A DNA stretch of 64,000 bases, taken from positions 1 to 64,000 of the forward strand of contig VKHL01000148.1 of NCBI GenBank assembly GCA_015146655.1, read 5' to 3'. This document shows, in pieces, positions 1-10,104 of this stretch (within the stretch, counting starts at the first letter, position 1; each line of letters begins with the position of its first letter). The notes beneath the pieces were generated by a model, which worked only from the letters and a program-made list of their open reading frames with translations, was not told the DNA's origin and made no database searches. Source of the stretch: Ochromonas danica (Eukaryota > Sar > Chrysophyceae > Chromulinales > Chromulinaceae). The position numbers were made by a program, and so were the translations under genes.

Positions 1-3000
1 GAGCAGGAGGTGAAAGAGGAGGAGGGTGTGGAGCTACTACCTGCTGAGTCTTCTGTCTGTAGTCTAGCTCACCATAGTGAGGAAGAGAAGGAGGAACAGC
101 AGTCCATACCACCTCTACCTGAGTTAGCGAAAGAGGAGGAGGGTAGAGGTGCCTCACGGACTACTCTACTAGAGCAGGAGGAGGAGGAGGGGTCTCATAT
201 GTTAACGGAATCTACTCTCTCTGTGGCGATTTCTACTTCTCCTCCTCCTCCTTCACCGTCAACCTCGGTGCTACCTTCTCGTCTCCTCGTGCAGCTACAG
301 CAGCAGGAAGAGGAGCTACAGGCCGCGCAGAGAGCGAAGGCAGCGCTGGAGGGTCGCCTAGAGGAAACCCTCCTCCTGCTGCGCCTCCTAACGGCTAGTC
401 TATGTGGCCGACCGGTAACTAGTAGCGGGTCTGAGGGCCTAGCAGGGGGGGTGGAGGTGGAGGAGGTGCTGCGAAGAGTCTTGCGGCAAGAGTCTTTCGC
501 TCCTCTTCCTCCTGTTGCTGCTTCTACTACCACTGCTGATCCTCCTCCTCCTTCTACTACTACTATTGCTACTACTATTATTAGCACTACTGCTGTTTGT
601 AGCGGTAAGGTAGATGCTTCTGTTATGACCTGTGAGGATCAGAGTCAGAACCAAATGGTAGAAGAGGGGGTCCTTACAGATGAGATGCAGAATGAAGTGG
701 TGGTGGTAGAGGAGGCGCAGGAGGAGGAGGAGGTGCTAGTAGAAGCTCCAACACATCTTCAATTTGAATCAGAGCCAGTAGTGCAAGCGAAGTCAGTGGA
801 GATTGCAGAAGTGCTTGAAGATGCACCAGAAGATGTGGTAGCAGCCCAGGAGGTAATGGTGGAGGAGGAGGATCAGAAGAGGGTTGAGTTTGTCTTGGAG
901 GGTGAGGAAGAATTCGGTCAACAGCCCCCTTTGCCATCCCAGGAAGAGTCTGAGGAGGAGGAGGTGGTTGTGGTAGATGTTCAGGAGGAGGAAGAAGAAT
1001 CCTTTCTACCTGTTCGACGCTTCCTCGATCTGGGCGTGGAATACTCGCCCACCTCATCCTCATCCTCATCCTCTGATATCCCTCTTCCTCCCCCACCACC
1101 TCCTCCTGCAGCAACCACGGCGCTCACCAGTCTATCTCTTCCTGCGCCTCCTTCTCCTCCTGCTACTGTCATTGTGCCTGTGCTTCCTCTACAAACATCA
1201 CCCAGGCGACTAGAGGGTGCGTTGGTGGCACGCAGACTAATAAACTATTCTCCCATGACCCAGGACGACAGCGACTACACCAGTCCCACAAACGAGCACG
1301 AGGATGAGGAGGAGCAGGAGGAAGAAGAAGAGCAGGAGCAGGAGGAAGAGGATAGTGACAGCCCTAAGAGACATTCCTCCACTGTCGCGCCCGCACGAGT
1401 GGTGCACACCGTGCCCTACCCCCTCAGAGTGGAGTCTGATGAAGGCGAGGAGTCGGACAACAGTTTCTACCCCTTCGAGCGCACGCCAAAGATTCGCCAG
1501 GCAGGGAGACAGAAGGGCAAGGCGAGGTTGTCCTCCTCCCTGCCCCCTCCTCCTCCTCCTCCTCCTCCTCCTCCGCCCATGGAGCTAGATGTGAACAGCG
1601 AAGCAGCGGGTGGTTGGTCCGTGGCTCTAACGCCAGGAGCGATACCAAATTACTCAGGAGCAGGAGGAGGAGGGCGGGGGTATCGCTATGCATACACGGC
1701 CTACCACAAGAATAAGCCCGAGTTCTTCGCCGACTCCTTCTATAGCACCATGACACCACCAAGTGGTGGATACGAAGAGCCCCTCGTGATAGCCCAAGCG
1801 AAGTCATTGCTGGATGAAACTCCGTCTCCATCTCCTCCTCCTGAACTAACAACTGCCGCCTCCTCCAGTGCTACGATATCCACTTCTCTGGATATGATTG
1901 TTAGCGCAAAGGGAGCGAACTACTCTCCTCCAACGCTGCCCTTCTCAGCTCTCATGGATCAACAGCCTACACATCCCGCTTCTGAAATTATTTCCTCCTC
2001 TACCACCACCACCACCTCCTCCTCCTCCTCCTCTGCTGTCGTCATCGCCAATGACAGTGAAGCTGGAGCTACCACTGCTTCCCTTCAAAATGAAGAGATT
2101 GCCATGGCGCAGGACCTCTTCACAATCAGCAGCGACACAGCGCCTGGTCCTCAAGCCTCCTCTGCTACCACTGCTGCTGGTCTTTCTCCACTTTCTTCTC
2201 CAAAGACAGAGGAGAAGACAATGGCAGAAGCAGAAACGAGACGAGGGAGCGAGATGTGGGATGAAACTACATTAGTGCTCTCTGTTCCTTCTCCTCCTCC
2301 AGCTCTGCCTTTGTCTCCGGCAACTGGTACACCACGCACTACTACCCTTCATCCCCCAATAGTGGCGGAGGAAGAGGAGCTAGCTGATGCTCTCCTCCCA
2401 TCTCCCTCTCCCAGGGAAGCTAATGTTTCGTCAGAAAGTGCGCTACCTATGGTGAAGGAAGTATTACCCATCACTCCTCCGCCTCCTTCTCCTCCCCGAG
2501 AAGTGGTTGAAGAAGAATTTGAAGAGGAAATCGTCGCTTCTTCTCCGCTCTCTCCGCGTCCTGCTGCTATTTACTCCTCTCCTCCACCTTCCTCTCCTCC
2601 CGTAGTCGCTACTCCTCCTTTCCAATCCCTGGCAGTCTACGGCGAGCCTCCCTGCTGCCCAGTCACCCCTGGCCCCCCTGCCACTCCTTCTTCGTCCAGC
2701 TCCCATGGGGTAGACCTGGCCGAGATCTTGCAGCAAGACCCAGTCTCTGCACTGCTGGCCTACTACCGCCCCTTCTTGATTGCGACCAAGTACTTGGAGG
2801 ATGGCAATCTACGGGGTTGGAAGACCCACCGCCTTCTCACTCACCGAGACCATCCTGCTGACCACCACCAAGAGCAACAGAAGCTGGAAGTGGAGAAGCG
2901 CGGAGAGGAGGAGATCCTCTTCACTATTTTCCAGCTTTATGGAAGTGCTGACCAGGTGATCGTTCGAGTCTTGAAGACTTCACAGCTGGCCCGCGCCCTC

Positions 3001-4443
3001 CAGGACAGTCGCTACTTGCGGCTGTCTGCCTCACAGCTCGATATCGACTTGCTGCGTTTCAGTGGGCGCAAATTGGCCAACGCAAGCGGTGGGAGTGTTG
3101 CCAACAATGCTGCCAAAGCCAAGATATCCAAGACGGGGACTGTTCTTCCTCCTGCTTCCCGAGGCGGAGGAGAGGTTCTTTCTCCTCACGCTATCTCCTT
3201 TTCCACCTATCTCTACCTCCTCGGAAGTGTGGTCTCGAAGGTTCCCCCTAATGGAAGCAGCAATCCTGGGGGCATGAAAGGTCTTGTTAACGCCTTTCAT
3301 TCCATGTTACGTAACCGCGACCTTTCCTTCTATATCAAAGCTTGCTGTGATTTCAAGGTAACCAACTGCTGCTTGTGCTTGCTCCTATTTGCTCGGGTTT
3401 ATTCTGCGTCTGACGTTTTAGCTTTCAGTGAGCGGAGTGCTCCTTCGCTCTGTCTACACTCGCTACGCGTGCTTCCAACAAGAGAACGCACTCCGCAGGG
3501 CCTTGTTAACCTCCTCCCCATCCTCTGCTGGCATTTCTCCAGCATTCTTTCGCTTATTAGATGGTTTGCGAGTACTCACGGAGGAGGAAGTGGAGGCTGT
3601 CCGTGCAGTCTGGGAGCGTAATCTGGATCAGGTAAGCCGTGGTGCTGATATTTGTTGAGGGAATGTTAAGCACTGCGGGTCAACTCGTTGCTTGGCTTAG
3701 CTTAGTTCATATGTTATCCCTCTTCTAATTTTCGTTGGTTCGGTTCGTGTTTCTACCTTGCTTGTATTAGATACGACAGATTTACGGGTTCTATGCCACT
3801 ACGCTGGAGGCTCGCAGATTGGGGGCAGGAAGCGCCAAGCTATACCTCAGTGCAGAGAGATGCAAAGAGATGCTAAGCGATTTTCAGTTGCTGCCACAGG
3901 TAGTTGATATGCAGAACTTTGTGCGTCTGTTCCGTGTCGTCAAACTTTGGGAGTGGCAGATCGCTGAGTGCGCAGCAGAAGCTCTATATGGTGGCAAAGC
4001 TGCGATGGGTGGAGCAGGTGGCTCTGCTGTCACCAGCCCGACTTCCGCCTCTTCTCCCTTCATGATGCGAGATGACAGCATGAGTGTGGACGTGCGCTCG
4101 TTAGCCTTAGGCAGTCACGCCAGCAGCGGAACCGACTCTCCCTTGGATCCTCTCGACTTCCGCGCATCCGTGGGTCACCACTCTCTCACTTTGCCGTAAG
4201 AAATCCATCTCCTCCCACCCAACCCACATGTGACTAAATCCACCACCTGTTGATGTTAGGGGCTTTGTGGAGCTTATTAGTCGCGTGGCTTTACACCAGC
4301 GCAAACTTGGCTCTGGGCCAGTGGAGGCGCTGGAGAACGCGATGCATCTGATGGATGCCTCGCCTGGAAAAGCAAAGTTGTTGCGTTCCTCGAGACAAAA
4401 CATGTCATCCCTGAGGCATTTCGTTTACAGTGCTCAGAAGTGA
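1..4443 (+). CDS. Acidic Ser/Pro-rich unknown protein, 5' partial, four exons
   Basis: The frame is open from base 1, and the first possible start in the window is only a GTG at 10, so the gene begins upstream. Exons read as 1..3310, 3429..3631, 3771..4195 and 4260..4443 (TGA), with GT-AG introns of 118, 139 and 64 bp; the joins keep frame and give at least 1373 residues. Roughly the first 900 residues are low complexity: Glu runs, poly-Pro, Ser/Thr runs and short NYSP/EYSP/RRLINYSP motifs. The last 450 residues are ordinary globular sequence beginning near AEILQQDPVSALLAYYRPFL, with no domain I recognise. A second GTAACC donor at 3358 is out of phase with the next exon, so I prefer the one at 3311. 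The final 39 coding bases overlap the convergent methyltransferase gene. Function is unknown; a scaffold or regulatory role would be a guess. Confidence 0.75.
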
Positions 4444-5448
4444 TGAACAAGGTGATAAGCAGGAGGGTTTATGCAGGCGGTATACAAGGTCCCTCACGGC
4501 GCGACCTTCAGCATATCCCTTGCGCTCGTAATGAGTGCTTGGCCTCCAGCGCCACTCATCCTCCGTGCTGCTCTTGCTAGCTTCTTCTACTGTTGTCTCC
4601 TTCTCAAAGATCTGCTTGGAAGGAGAAGGGGGAGTAATATGCCTCCAGACCAGTTCCCAGCGAGCTCTTACATGTCCCTCCTCCTGCTGCCGATTGAACT
4701 GGTCGATGACTGCTTCGCAGTGATCGGCATAAGCTTCTGCATCGGTGGCAATGTGCAACCTTCCTTCTGCACGTAATGCGGCTGCCAGGTAGCTCAATGT
4801 AGTGGCTCGCAGCAAGCGACGGTCGCCGTCTCTCTCTGTCTGTGGCCATGGGTCCGGAAAGAAGAGGCAGATCTCCGATACTGAGTCACTTACCAGATGG
4901 TCTCTCAGCAGTATTGAGGCCTCGGCGCGGATGACTTTGGCATTGTCAAGAGAGCTCTGGTTGTTAAGTCCTTGGAGGCAGTGCGCCAAGCCTGCCTTTA
5001 GCAGCTCACAACCTACAACCACTTTATGTCCTGCATACCTGCTGGCAAGGCCCAGCAGAGACTCTCCTCGTCCGAAGCCCAGGTCAAGGATGACATGCGG
5101 AGGACTGTTGTGACCGGGGAAGAGGGCAGAGAAGTTGAGTGTGTGATTGTATTGTAACGTAATGCCATACTTAGGCCAGAGTTCTCGCAGAATAGCTCGT
5201 TGTCTCTTAGAGAGGTTTTGCTGTTTGGCTTTGTACCAGGATTGGGAGAGAGGAGTCTCTCGCGTCCGTTGAATGCGCCGCTGTTGTCGTGCTATCGACG
5301 CTATGCTCTTAGACTCACCACCACTGCACCTTCCATCTGGCATAACGAGAGAGGAGCAATCAACTACCCAAGTTAATATCAAGGCAAGCAGAAGAAAGCG
5401 ATTTGTCATTTTTGACAATGTTGCCACACACTCAATTACTGTAATCAT
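4405..5448 (-). CDS. trmB: tRNA (guanine-N7)-methyltransferase, bacterial TrmB type, probably organellar
   Basis: Single-exon 347-residue protein. It should transfer methyl from S-adenosylmethionine to N7 of G46 in the tRNA variable loop. Visible family motifs are the SAM-binding loop DLGFGRGESLLGLA, the signature FFPDPWPQ followed by RRLL, and the C-terminal THYERKGYAEGR that matches the family's T-x-(F/Y)E-x(K/R)G element. The bacterial type fits an organelle rather than the TRM8/TRM82 cytosolic enzyme. The N-terminus carries a hydrophobic stretch (RFLLLALILTWVVDCSS) like a signal peptide, which in ochrophytes often begins a plastid presequence. The start may be the ATG at 5448 or the one at 5409 directly before the hydrophobic stretch. 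The stop lies inside the last exon of the convergent upstream gene (39 bp overlap). The 5S rRNA gene starts 33 bp away, so the promoter must overlap it. Confidence 0.9.
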   Translation of the reverse strand: MITVIECVATLSKMTNRFLLLALILTWVVDCSSLVMPDGRCSGGESKSIASIARQQRRIQRTRETPLSQSWYKAKQQNLSKRQRAILRELWPKYGITLQYNHTLNFSALFPGHNSPPHVILDLGFGRGESLLGLASRYAGHKVVVGCELLKAGLAHCLQGLNNQSSLDNAKVIRAEASILLRDHLVSDSVSEICLFFPDPWPQTERDGDRRLLRATTLSYLAAALRAEGRLHIATDAEAYADHCEAVIDQFNRQQEEGHVRARWELVWRHITPPSPSKQIFEKETTVEEASKSSTEDEWRWRPSTHYERKGYAEGRAVRDLVYRLHKPSCLSPCSSLLSTVNEMPQG

Positions 5449-5480
5449 TGCTTATATTCTACTGTTGTCCTCCACTCAAC

Positions 5481-5598
5481 ATGATCGTTCATACTAGCAC
5501 TACTGCACCCTAACCCGTCAGATCTAGGAAGTTAAGCGTGCTCAGGCGAGGCCAGTAGTACGGTGGGTGACCACGTGCGAAGCCCTCGTGACGATCGT
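5481..5598 (+). rRNA. 5S ribosomal RNA gene
   Basis: A 118-nt stretch contains the near-universal 5S core GATCTAGGAAGTTAAGC (box A region; most eukaryotes have GATCTCGGAAGCTAAGC). It is followed by the box C region CAGTAGTACGGTGGGTGACC at the expected spacing. The ends pair as helix I: 5481-5488 (ATGATCGT) with 5591-5598 (ACGATCGT), one G-U pair. The length fits 5S RNA (about 118-121 nt). It is a single copy here with no other rRNA nearby, and lies divergently 33 bp from the methyltransferase start codon. I see no obvious broken helix, so it may be functional. Confidence 0.88.
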
Positions 5599-5606
5599 TT
5601 TGTTTT
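5598..5606 (+). terminator. RNA polymerase III T-run terminator of the 5S gene
   Basis: Two TTTT runs (5598-5601 and 5603-5606) directly follow helix I of the 5S gene, as expected for polymerase III termination. Confidence 0.6.
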
Positions 5607-5847
5607 CGGTTTTGCAGAATTTTCCCTTTTCCTTTATGTCTATATTCCAGAAGGTTTTCTTGTTTTACCCTGCTGGTTTGTGCGTTCAGATGCTATGTTA
5701 CATGATATTCGTGAGGACGAAGCAGATGATGACTTTTAACTTTTAACTGATCTGGAAGAATATCTGGATATTTAAAGATTTGGCCCTGGTTCAACTGGTT
5801 GGCGCAACAATTGTGCAATCGGTGATCGCGGCGCGTTGTTATTGATT

Positions 5848-5859
5848 GAACACGAAAAG
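5848..5859 (-). promoter_or_regulatory. Partial copy of the CTTTTCGTGTTC element
   Basis: The minus strand reads CTTTTCGTGTTC, twelve bases identical to part of the element upstream of asparagine synthetase (57721-57746). It lies 30 bp before the start of the small hypothetical gene, in the opposite orientation. Its role is unknown. Confidence 0.25.
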
Positions 5860-5888
5860 CTTTTCTCTTTATCTCTTCTTTGACGGTG

Positions 5889-6401
5889 ATGATAATGGAA
5901 TCCAAAATGGTTGCAGACGGGGTCGTGAGTCGACTGGTTTCCCTGCAGCCGCCCACGCCTTGCACTGACCCACAGCCTCTCAGCGCTGACGAGCTCTGTG
6001 CGACTTGTTCAGTCAACTGGAATGATGTTCCAAGAGAAGCGATACCCACTCCGAAGTCTCCGGTCTCCTCTCCCAATTTGCAACAACGCCATCGTTCCTT
6101 CCCGTCTTCACTTGCTTGGCCTACCGACGGCCGACTACCCAGCCTTGCTCGACCTGAACTAGCAGGAGACTCCGACTCTGAGGAGTTCAATGCCTTCAGC
6201 CCCTGTGACAACCTACGAGAGACGTCTTCCTCCCCCGAGGCGATCCTCAAGCAGCGCCTGCACAGAAAGTTCTTGTCCGAAGCATCCGCCACGCACCTCG
6301 CGCTGTCCTCCGCCCCCTCCTGCCCCTCCATGCCTCTACCTCCTACTGCACACGCGCACCCTGTCAAACCCTCTAAGTCCTCCAAGTTGATCATGAAATA
6401 G
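5889..6401 (+). CDS. Small Ser/Pro-rich hypothetical protein
   Basis: An open frame of about 170 residues with ATG codons at 5889 and 5895 and stop TAG at 6399. The sequence is rich in Ser and Pro with an acidic GDSDSEEF patch and resembles a short disordered regulatory protein; no domain is recognised. An antisense frame of 233 codons (5693-6394) also exists. I prefer the plus strand because its composition (SP, Leu-Pro, acidic-Ser patches) resembles neighbouring proteins, but either or neither could be expressed. Nothing around it suggests a role. Confidence 0.45.
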   Translation: MIMESKMVADGVVSRLVSLQPPTPCTDPQPLSADELCATCSVNWNDVPREAIPTPKSPVSSPNLQQRHRSFPSSLAWPTDGRLPSLARPELAGDSDSEEFNAFSPCDNLRETSSSPEAILKQRLHRKFLSEASATHLALSSAPSCPSMPLPPTAHAHPVKPSKSSKLIMK

Positions 6402-7406
6402 ACACGATCGATCCTATTGCCCTGCTGCTCAGTTGTTCTTTGTTGATCCCTTTGTAATATTTGTGCTTAATCCAAGGTGTGACGAGACAGACTTCCTCGT
6501 CTATCTCACTCACCATACGCCCTGCTATGTCGCCCTGTACTGCCTTGTCACTAATCACTAAACTAGAACTGTATTCCTATAGTACTGTATTTCTGATATT
6601 ATATTCCTATGCTGTTGTACTCCTACCGTGCGGTATCCCTATGCTATGGTTCTGTATCCTCCCTGTATCCCTCTGTATCACCATATCATTGCTCGCTGGG
6701 CCTGTATTGTTTACTTTGCCTTACTCGACGGCAGGCCTTTGGCTGTTGTACTGTTGACTACTGTTATGCTGTCCTTTGGTCTTTCCTGCCGTTGTTTTAC
6801 TTTGTTCTGGCTTGGTGTTCTGTTCTCGTGAACCTTCTCCAGGCTTGACAGTGAACGGTCTCTTGTCATATGTTTGCGTCGCTCGCCACTCCTTGACCTC
6901 TCGTAATTACTTTGTCTAGCCTGTGGCAATTCTACTTTGTTTGCCCTATTGTTCTCCTCAGTTCTACTCGCTATACTCTGCCATTCTTTAGCTCTACCGG
7001 AATGATATTGTCCTCTTGTTAGGAATGATGTTGTATTAGGCTTCTTGTTGCTTTAGTCTAGTAGGTACTGTATATAATAGACTTTGATTTTCGACCTCAG
7101 TCCACACTACACATTAGTTTTAGCATTGTAGTAGTCTATAGTTGTTTCTTTGTGGTTGGCTATGTACTGTAAGTACTTGTGTATGAATGATCAAACTAAA
7201 CTAACTAAACTTCAAGGATTTTCTCAATAAATTAAGGATTTTCTCAATAAATTGAGGAATTTCGCAATGAGGTCGTTTGAAGATGGAGAGGTGGTCTTCT
7301 TCTGAGAGAATTGACTGACTGACTAACGACTAACGCTCTTCCTCTGATTGCTGCTCTAAGTCATATCTCTGCTACTCTATGATCTGCTGCCCTTGTTCTT
7401 CTCGTC
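6402..7406. other. 1 kb intergenic stretch
   Basis: No gene seen. 6550-6830 is T-rich with many CTGTATTCCTATG-like words. A 20-bp unit AAGGATTTTCTCAATAAATT occurs twice in tandem at 7214-7253. The rest is unremarkable. Confidence 0.5.
7214..7253. repeat. Two tandem copies of a 20-bp unit
   Basis: AAGGATTTTCTCAATAAATT is present at 7214-7233 and again at 7234-7253 without mismatch, about 150 bp before the next gene. Confidence 0.85.
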
Positions 7407-9893
7407 ATGTATCTCATATCCGCACTCATGCAACCGGCTGGTTCTCGCAGTGAGAAGAAGCGCCAGCAGCGAGTCGTCTTGGCCCGCGGACTCGTCAGTC
7501 TCTGCGGCGACATCCACTCTCAACTGCATCCTTCCATCTTCAACAAACCCAAGCAGGTTCTTCTGCAGTCCTATTGGGTTTCCTATGACGGCCCATCCCA
7601 ACCAGCACTAAGTGATGAACGAGAGCAGGAGATCTTCGAGCTCGTGGCTGGAAGACTTCGAATTGTATTGAACTCCTGCCTTGACTTGCAGCCTAAGCCT
7701 CACAGCTTGGTCGCAACCTCACCCCCTCCTCCACCGCGCACGCTGGCCTTGACCACGAGAGAGGGGAAGGCCTTGCTGCTGCTGTGCGCCACTGAGGAGG
7801 ACTTCTCAGTGTTCCAAGAGGCGCTCGGAGCGATGGTTGCGGATCTCATTTGCTTACAAGCAGTTGTGCCTAATGAAAGTGGTCGCATCCCTCTGCTACC
7901 TCTGCAGCAGGCCATCTCTGCAGCCGCTCTGCTCACCAAGTCCCAGCCCATGCCCCCACTAGAGGAGAAGACTGAGAAAGGGGAGAGAAAGGCTATTACC
8001 ATGCTGCAGAGAGTGAGAGGAATTGCTCAGGTGCGCCAACGAGTAGCTCAGGTCTTGCAGACCTTGTTGACCAGTCCCCACACAGTCTCCCTCAGCGAGA
8101 TCGAGTCCATCCTGGAGGCTGCTGCCAAGGAGAAGCTCTTGAATGGTGACCCTGACCTTGTCTTTCTTTCTCGACTGCTGAAAGAAGGACCTCGACTTGC
8201 GAGCGATTGGGACTGGCAGCTGTTGGCCAAGGAGCTGGCGTATGAGCCTTCTTGCGAGGAGATGGAGGCAGCGGTCATCGCAGAGGGCACAGCATGTGTC
8301 GATGCCGTCTCTGAACCTCTTGCTCCTCTGTTAGCCACTGTTAGGCTAGCATCTACTCCTGAAAGGGTCGCTGCGGGCACTTCCCAAGAGATCGAGTCAT
8401 CGAGGGAGCCAATCCAAACTGCCGAAGAAATAACCTCAGTTGCTTCCAATCATCATTCGAACTCTGTTGTGCCTTCAGCTCCTGGAGCTTCTCGACTACA
8501 AGTAGTGAGCTTTGCGGGAGGGCTCCAGGGGGCGGTGAGGCGATTGGATCGCTCGCCTGGTCCTTCGGAAACATCGTTCGGTAAAGCCTCCACAGAAACA
8601 GTCGCGATTGACGGAGAGAACAGGACAGGTGACCGTCTCTATCAAGACCAGAATGAGGTCAATCAGTTGGCTTCTTCCTCAGACGCTTCGGCTGCGAAAG
8701 GTTCGAGAGAGCAGACGCCTGTCCCATTCCCTCTTCTTCTCTCTGAAGAAGCGCAGCGTCGGCCTTTCCGTGAGTTACCCTTAGCTACACCGACTAAGCC
8801 TCGCCTAGCTTCAAGAGGCCCTCGGAGGCTGACTATTGTGGAAGAGGAAGGGCAGAAAGAACTTGATGGGGAATTGGACTCTTCACCAAGCCTAGCTCTC
8901 ACCATGGAGATCTCCCCTCATGGAGGAGAAGCATTTGAGCCGCGACAATTGCTGTCTGAGGATCAGGTAGAACTGAAGGATGAGAAAGGAGAAGAAGCGG
9001 ATTTTGCGCGCCTGATAGAAGAAATGGCGGATGAATTGGTCTCATCGGAGGATCCCATCGCGGAACTCCACCTTGCCTTGAGCGAAGACAATGAGAGCCT
9101 TGCAGTAGAGAAAGAGAATGACCAACCTGATGGCCTTAAACACATCCAGGTGGTGGAAGCTGATGCCGATGATGCTGCTGCTGATGATGATGGAAAGGAA
9201 GAAGAGCCGGATATCACTCTTCCACTCCCTCCTGCTTCTTCATCTCCTCCTCAATGCAGCGGCGATGATCTACCTCACCCTGTCAGATCGACTGCCCAAC
9301 TGATCGCCAGCTCAACTGCAACAGAAAGTTCTCCTATAAATGTTTCCACGCCTCCTCTTCCTCCAACTCTTCCCTTATCGAGGATGGGAGAAGCATTGGA
9401 TCCAGATTCTTCCTCCAGTGTCCCGAGAACAGCAACTCACAACAGAGCCAGCAAGAGAAGAGTGAGAGAGGGCTACTTGCTGTTGAGTTTGTTGCCATTG
9501 GCTGCCATCGTCTCTTTGGCTCTTTACTGGCAACTATCTCCCTCTCTCATCAACCTCCCACAGTGTCAACAAGTGAATCTCGACTGGATATTAGAGAGAC
9601 CCATGGACCATTCGTTTGCTGACCTCATCGATCCTCTTGGGGGCGGTGGAGTGCGAGAGGTGGAAGATCTGGGCTTCCTCGAAGAGCCTGGGACAGCTGC
9701 TGTGATGGTGCAAGTTTCAACGAGTGCAAATCAGCGACACTCTTCCTCCACTCTTTCGGTCGCTCATCCTATTCGACGTCTCTTGCAACTACTCACTGCT
9801 CCCTTGCGGTTAGTCAAAGCTGCCCTGTCCACTCCTTTGCGCTGGTTCATGCAGAAGATCTCTCGCTCTCACTCTCGGCCTGCCTCCAAGTAG
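7407..9893 (+). CDS. Unknown 828-residue protein with one C-terminal membrane segment
   Basis: A single open frame with ATG at 7407 (another at 7428) and stop TAG. Residues 1-300 look folded and mostly helical (for example EKKRQQRVVLARGLVSLCGD and a Leu-rich stretch around 130-170). Residues 300-680 are acidic and Ser/Pro-rich, probably disordered. One strong hydrophobic segment, YLLLSLLPLAAIVSLALYW (about 690-710), is followed by about 115 residues with a basic end. This suggests a single-pass protein with a large cytoplasmic or nucleoplasmic N-terminal part. I recognise no family. There is no signal peptide and the membrane segment is too far from the end for a classical tail anchor. Confidence 0.8.
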   Translation: MYLISALMQPAGSRSEKKRQQRVVLARGLVSLCGDIHSQLHPSIFNKPKQVLLQSYWVSYDGPSQPALSDEREQEIFELVAGRLRIVLNSCLDLQPKPHSLVATSPPPPPRTLALTTREGKALLLLCATEEDFSVFQEALGAMVADLICLQAVVPNESGRIPLLPLQQAISAAALLTKSQPMPPLEEKTEKGERKAITMLQRVRGIAQVRQRVAQVLQTLLTSPHTVSLSEIESILEAAAKEKLLNGDPDLVFLSRLLKEGPRLASDWDWQLLAKELAYEPSCEEMEAAVIAEGTACVDAVSEPLAPLLATVRLASTPERVAAGTSQEIESSREPIQTAEEITSVASNHHSNSVVPSAPGASRLQVVSFAGGLQGAVRRLDRSPGPSETSFGKASTETVAIDGENRTGDRLYQDQNEVNQLASSSDASAAKGSREQTPVPFPLLLSEEAQRRPFRELPLATPTKPRLASRGPRRLTIVEEEGQKELDGELDSSPSLALTMEISPHGGEAFEPRQLLSEDQVELKDEKGEEADFARLIEEMADELVSSEDPIAELHLALSEDNESLAVEKENDQPDGLKHIQVVEADADDAAADDDGKEEEPDITLPLPPASSSPPQCSGDDLPHPVRSTAQLIASSTATESSPINVSTPPLPPTLPLSRMGEALDPDSSSSVPRTATHNRASKRRVREGYLLLSLLPLAAIVSLALYWQLSPSLINLPQCQQVNLDWILERPMDHSFADLIDPLGGGGVREVEDLGFLEEPGTAAVMVQVSTSANQRHSSSTLSVAHPIRRLLQLLTAPLRLVKAALSTPLRWFMQKISRSHSRPASK

Positions 9894-10104
9894 CCGCCTT
9901 CCTTCTGTTCATGGTGTTATTCTACTGCATGGGCACAAAACTTCATTTTTGCTCTTAAGTGCGCATTGTATTTCTGTCAGTCTCTACCATCTATCCCCTT
10001 CACTACATGATGTAAACTCACTAACTTTATATATCTCAAGGTTGGCCTTCACAAGTATCGTGAAGACCTTGGCCCCTTCCTCGTTTGCTGTTTGTTATCG
10101 TTCT

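Noticed and set aside
5693-6394. 233-codon antisense frame over the small hypothetical gene
   Set aside because: No recognisable domain and composition of a shadow frame; the plus-strand frame is preferred, though weakly.
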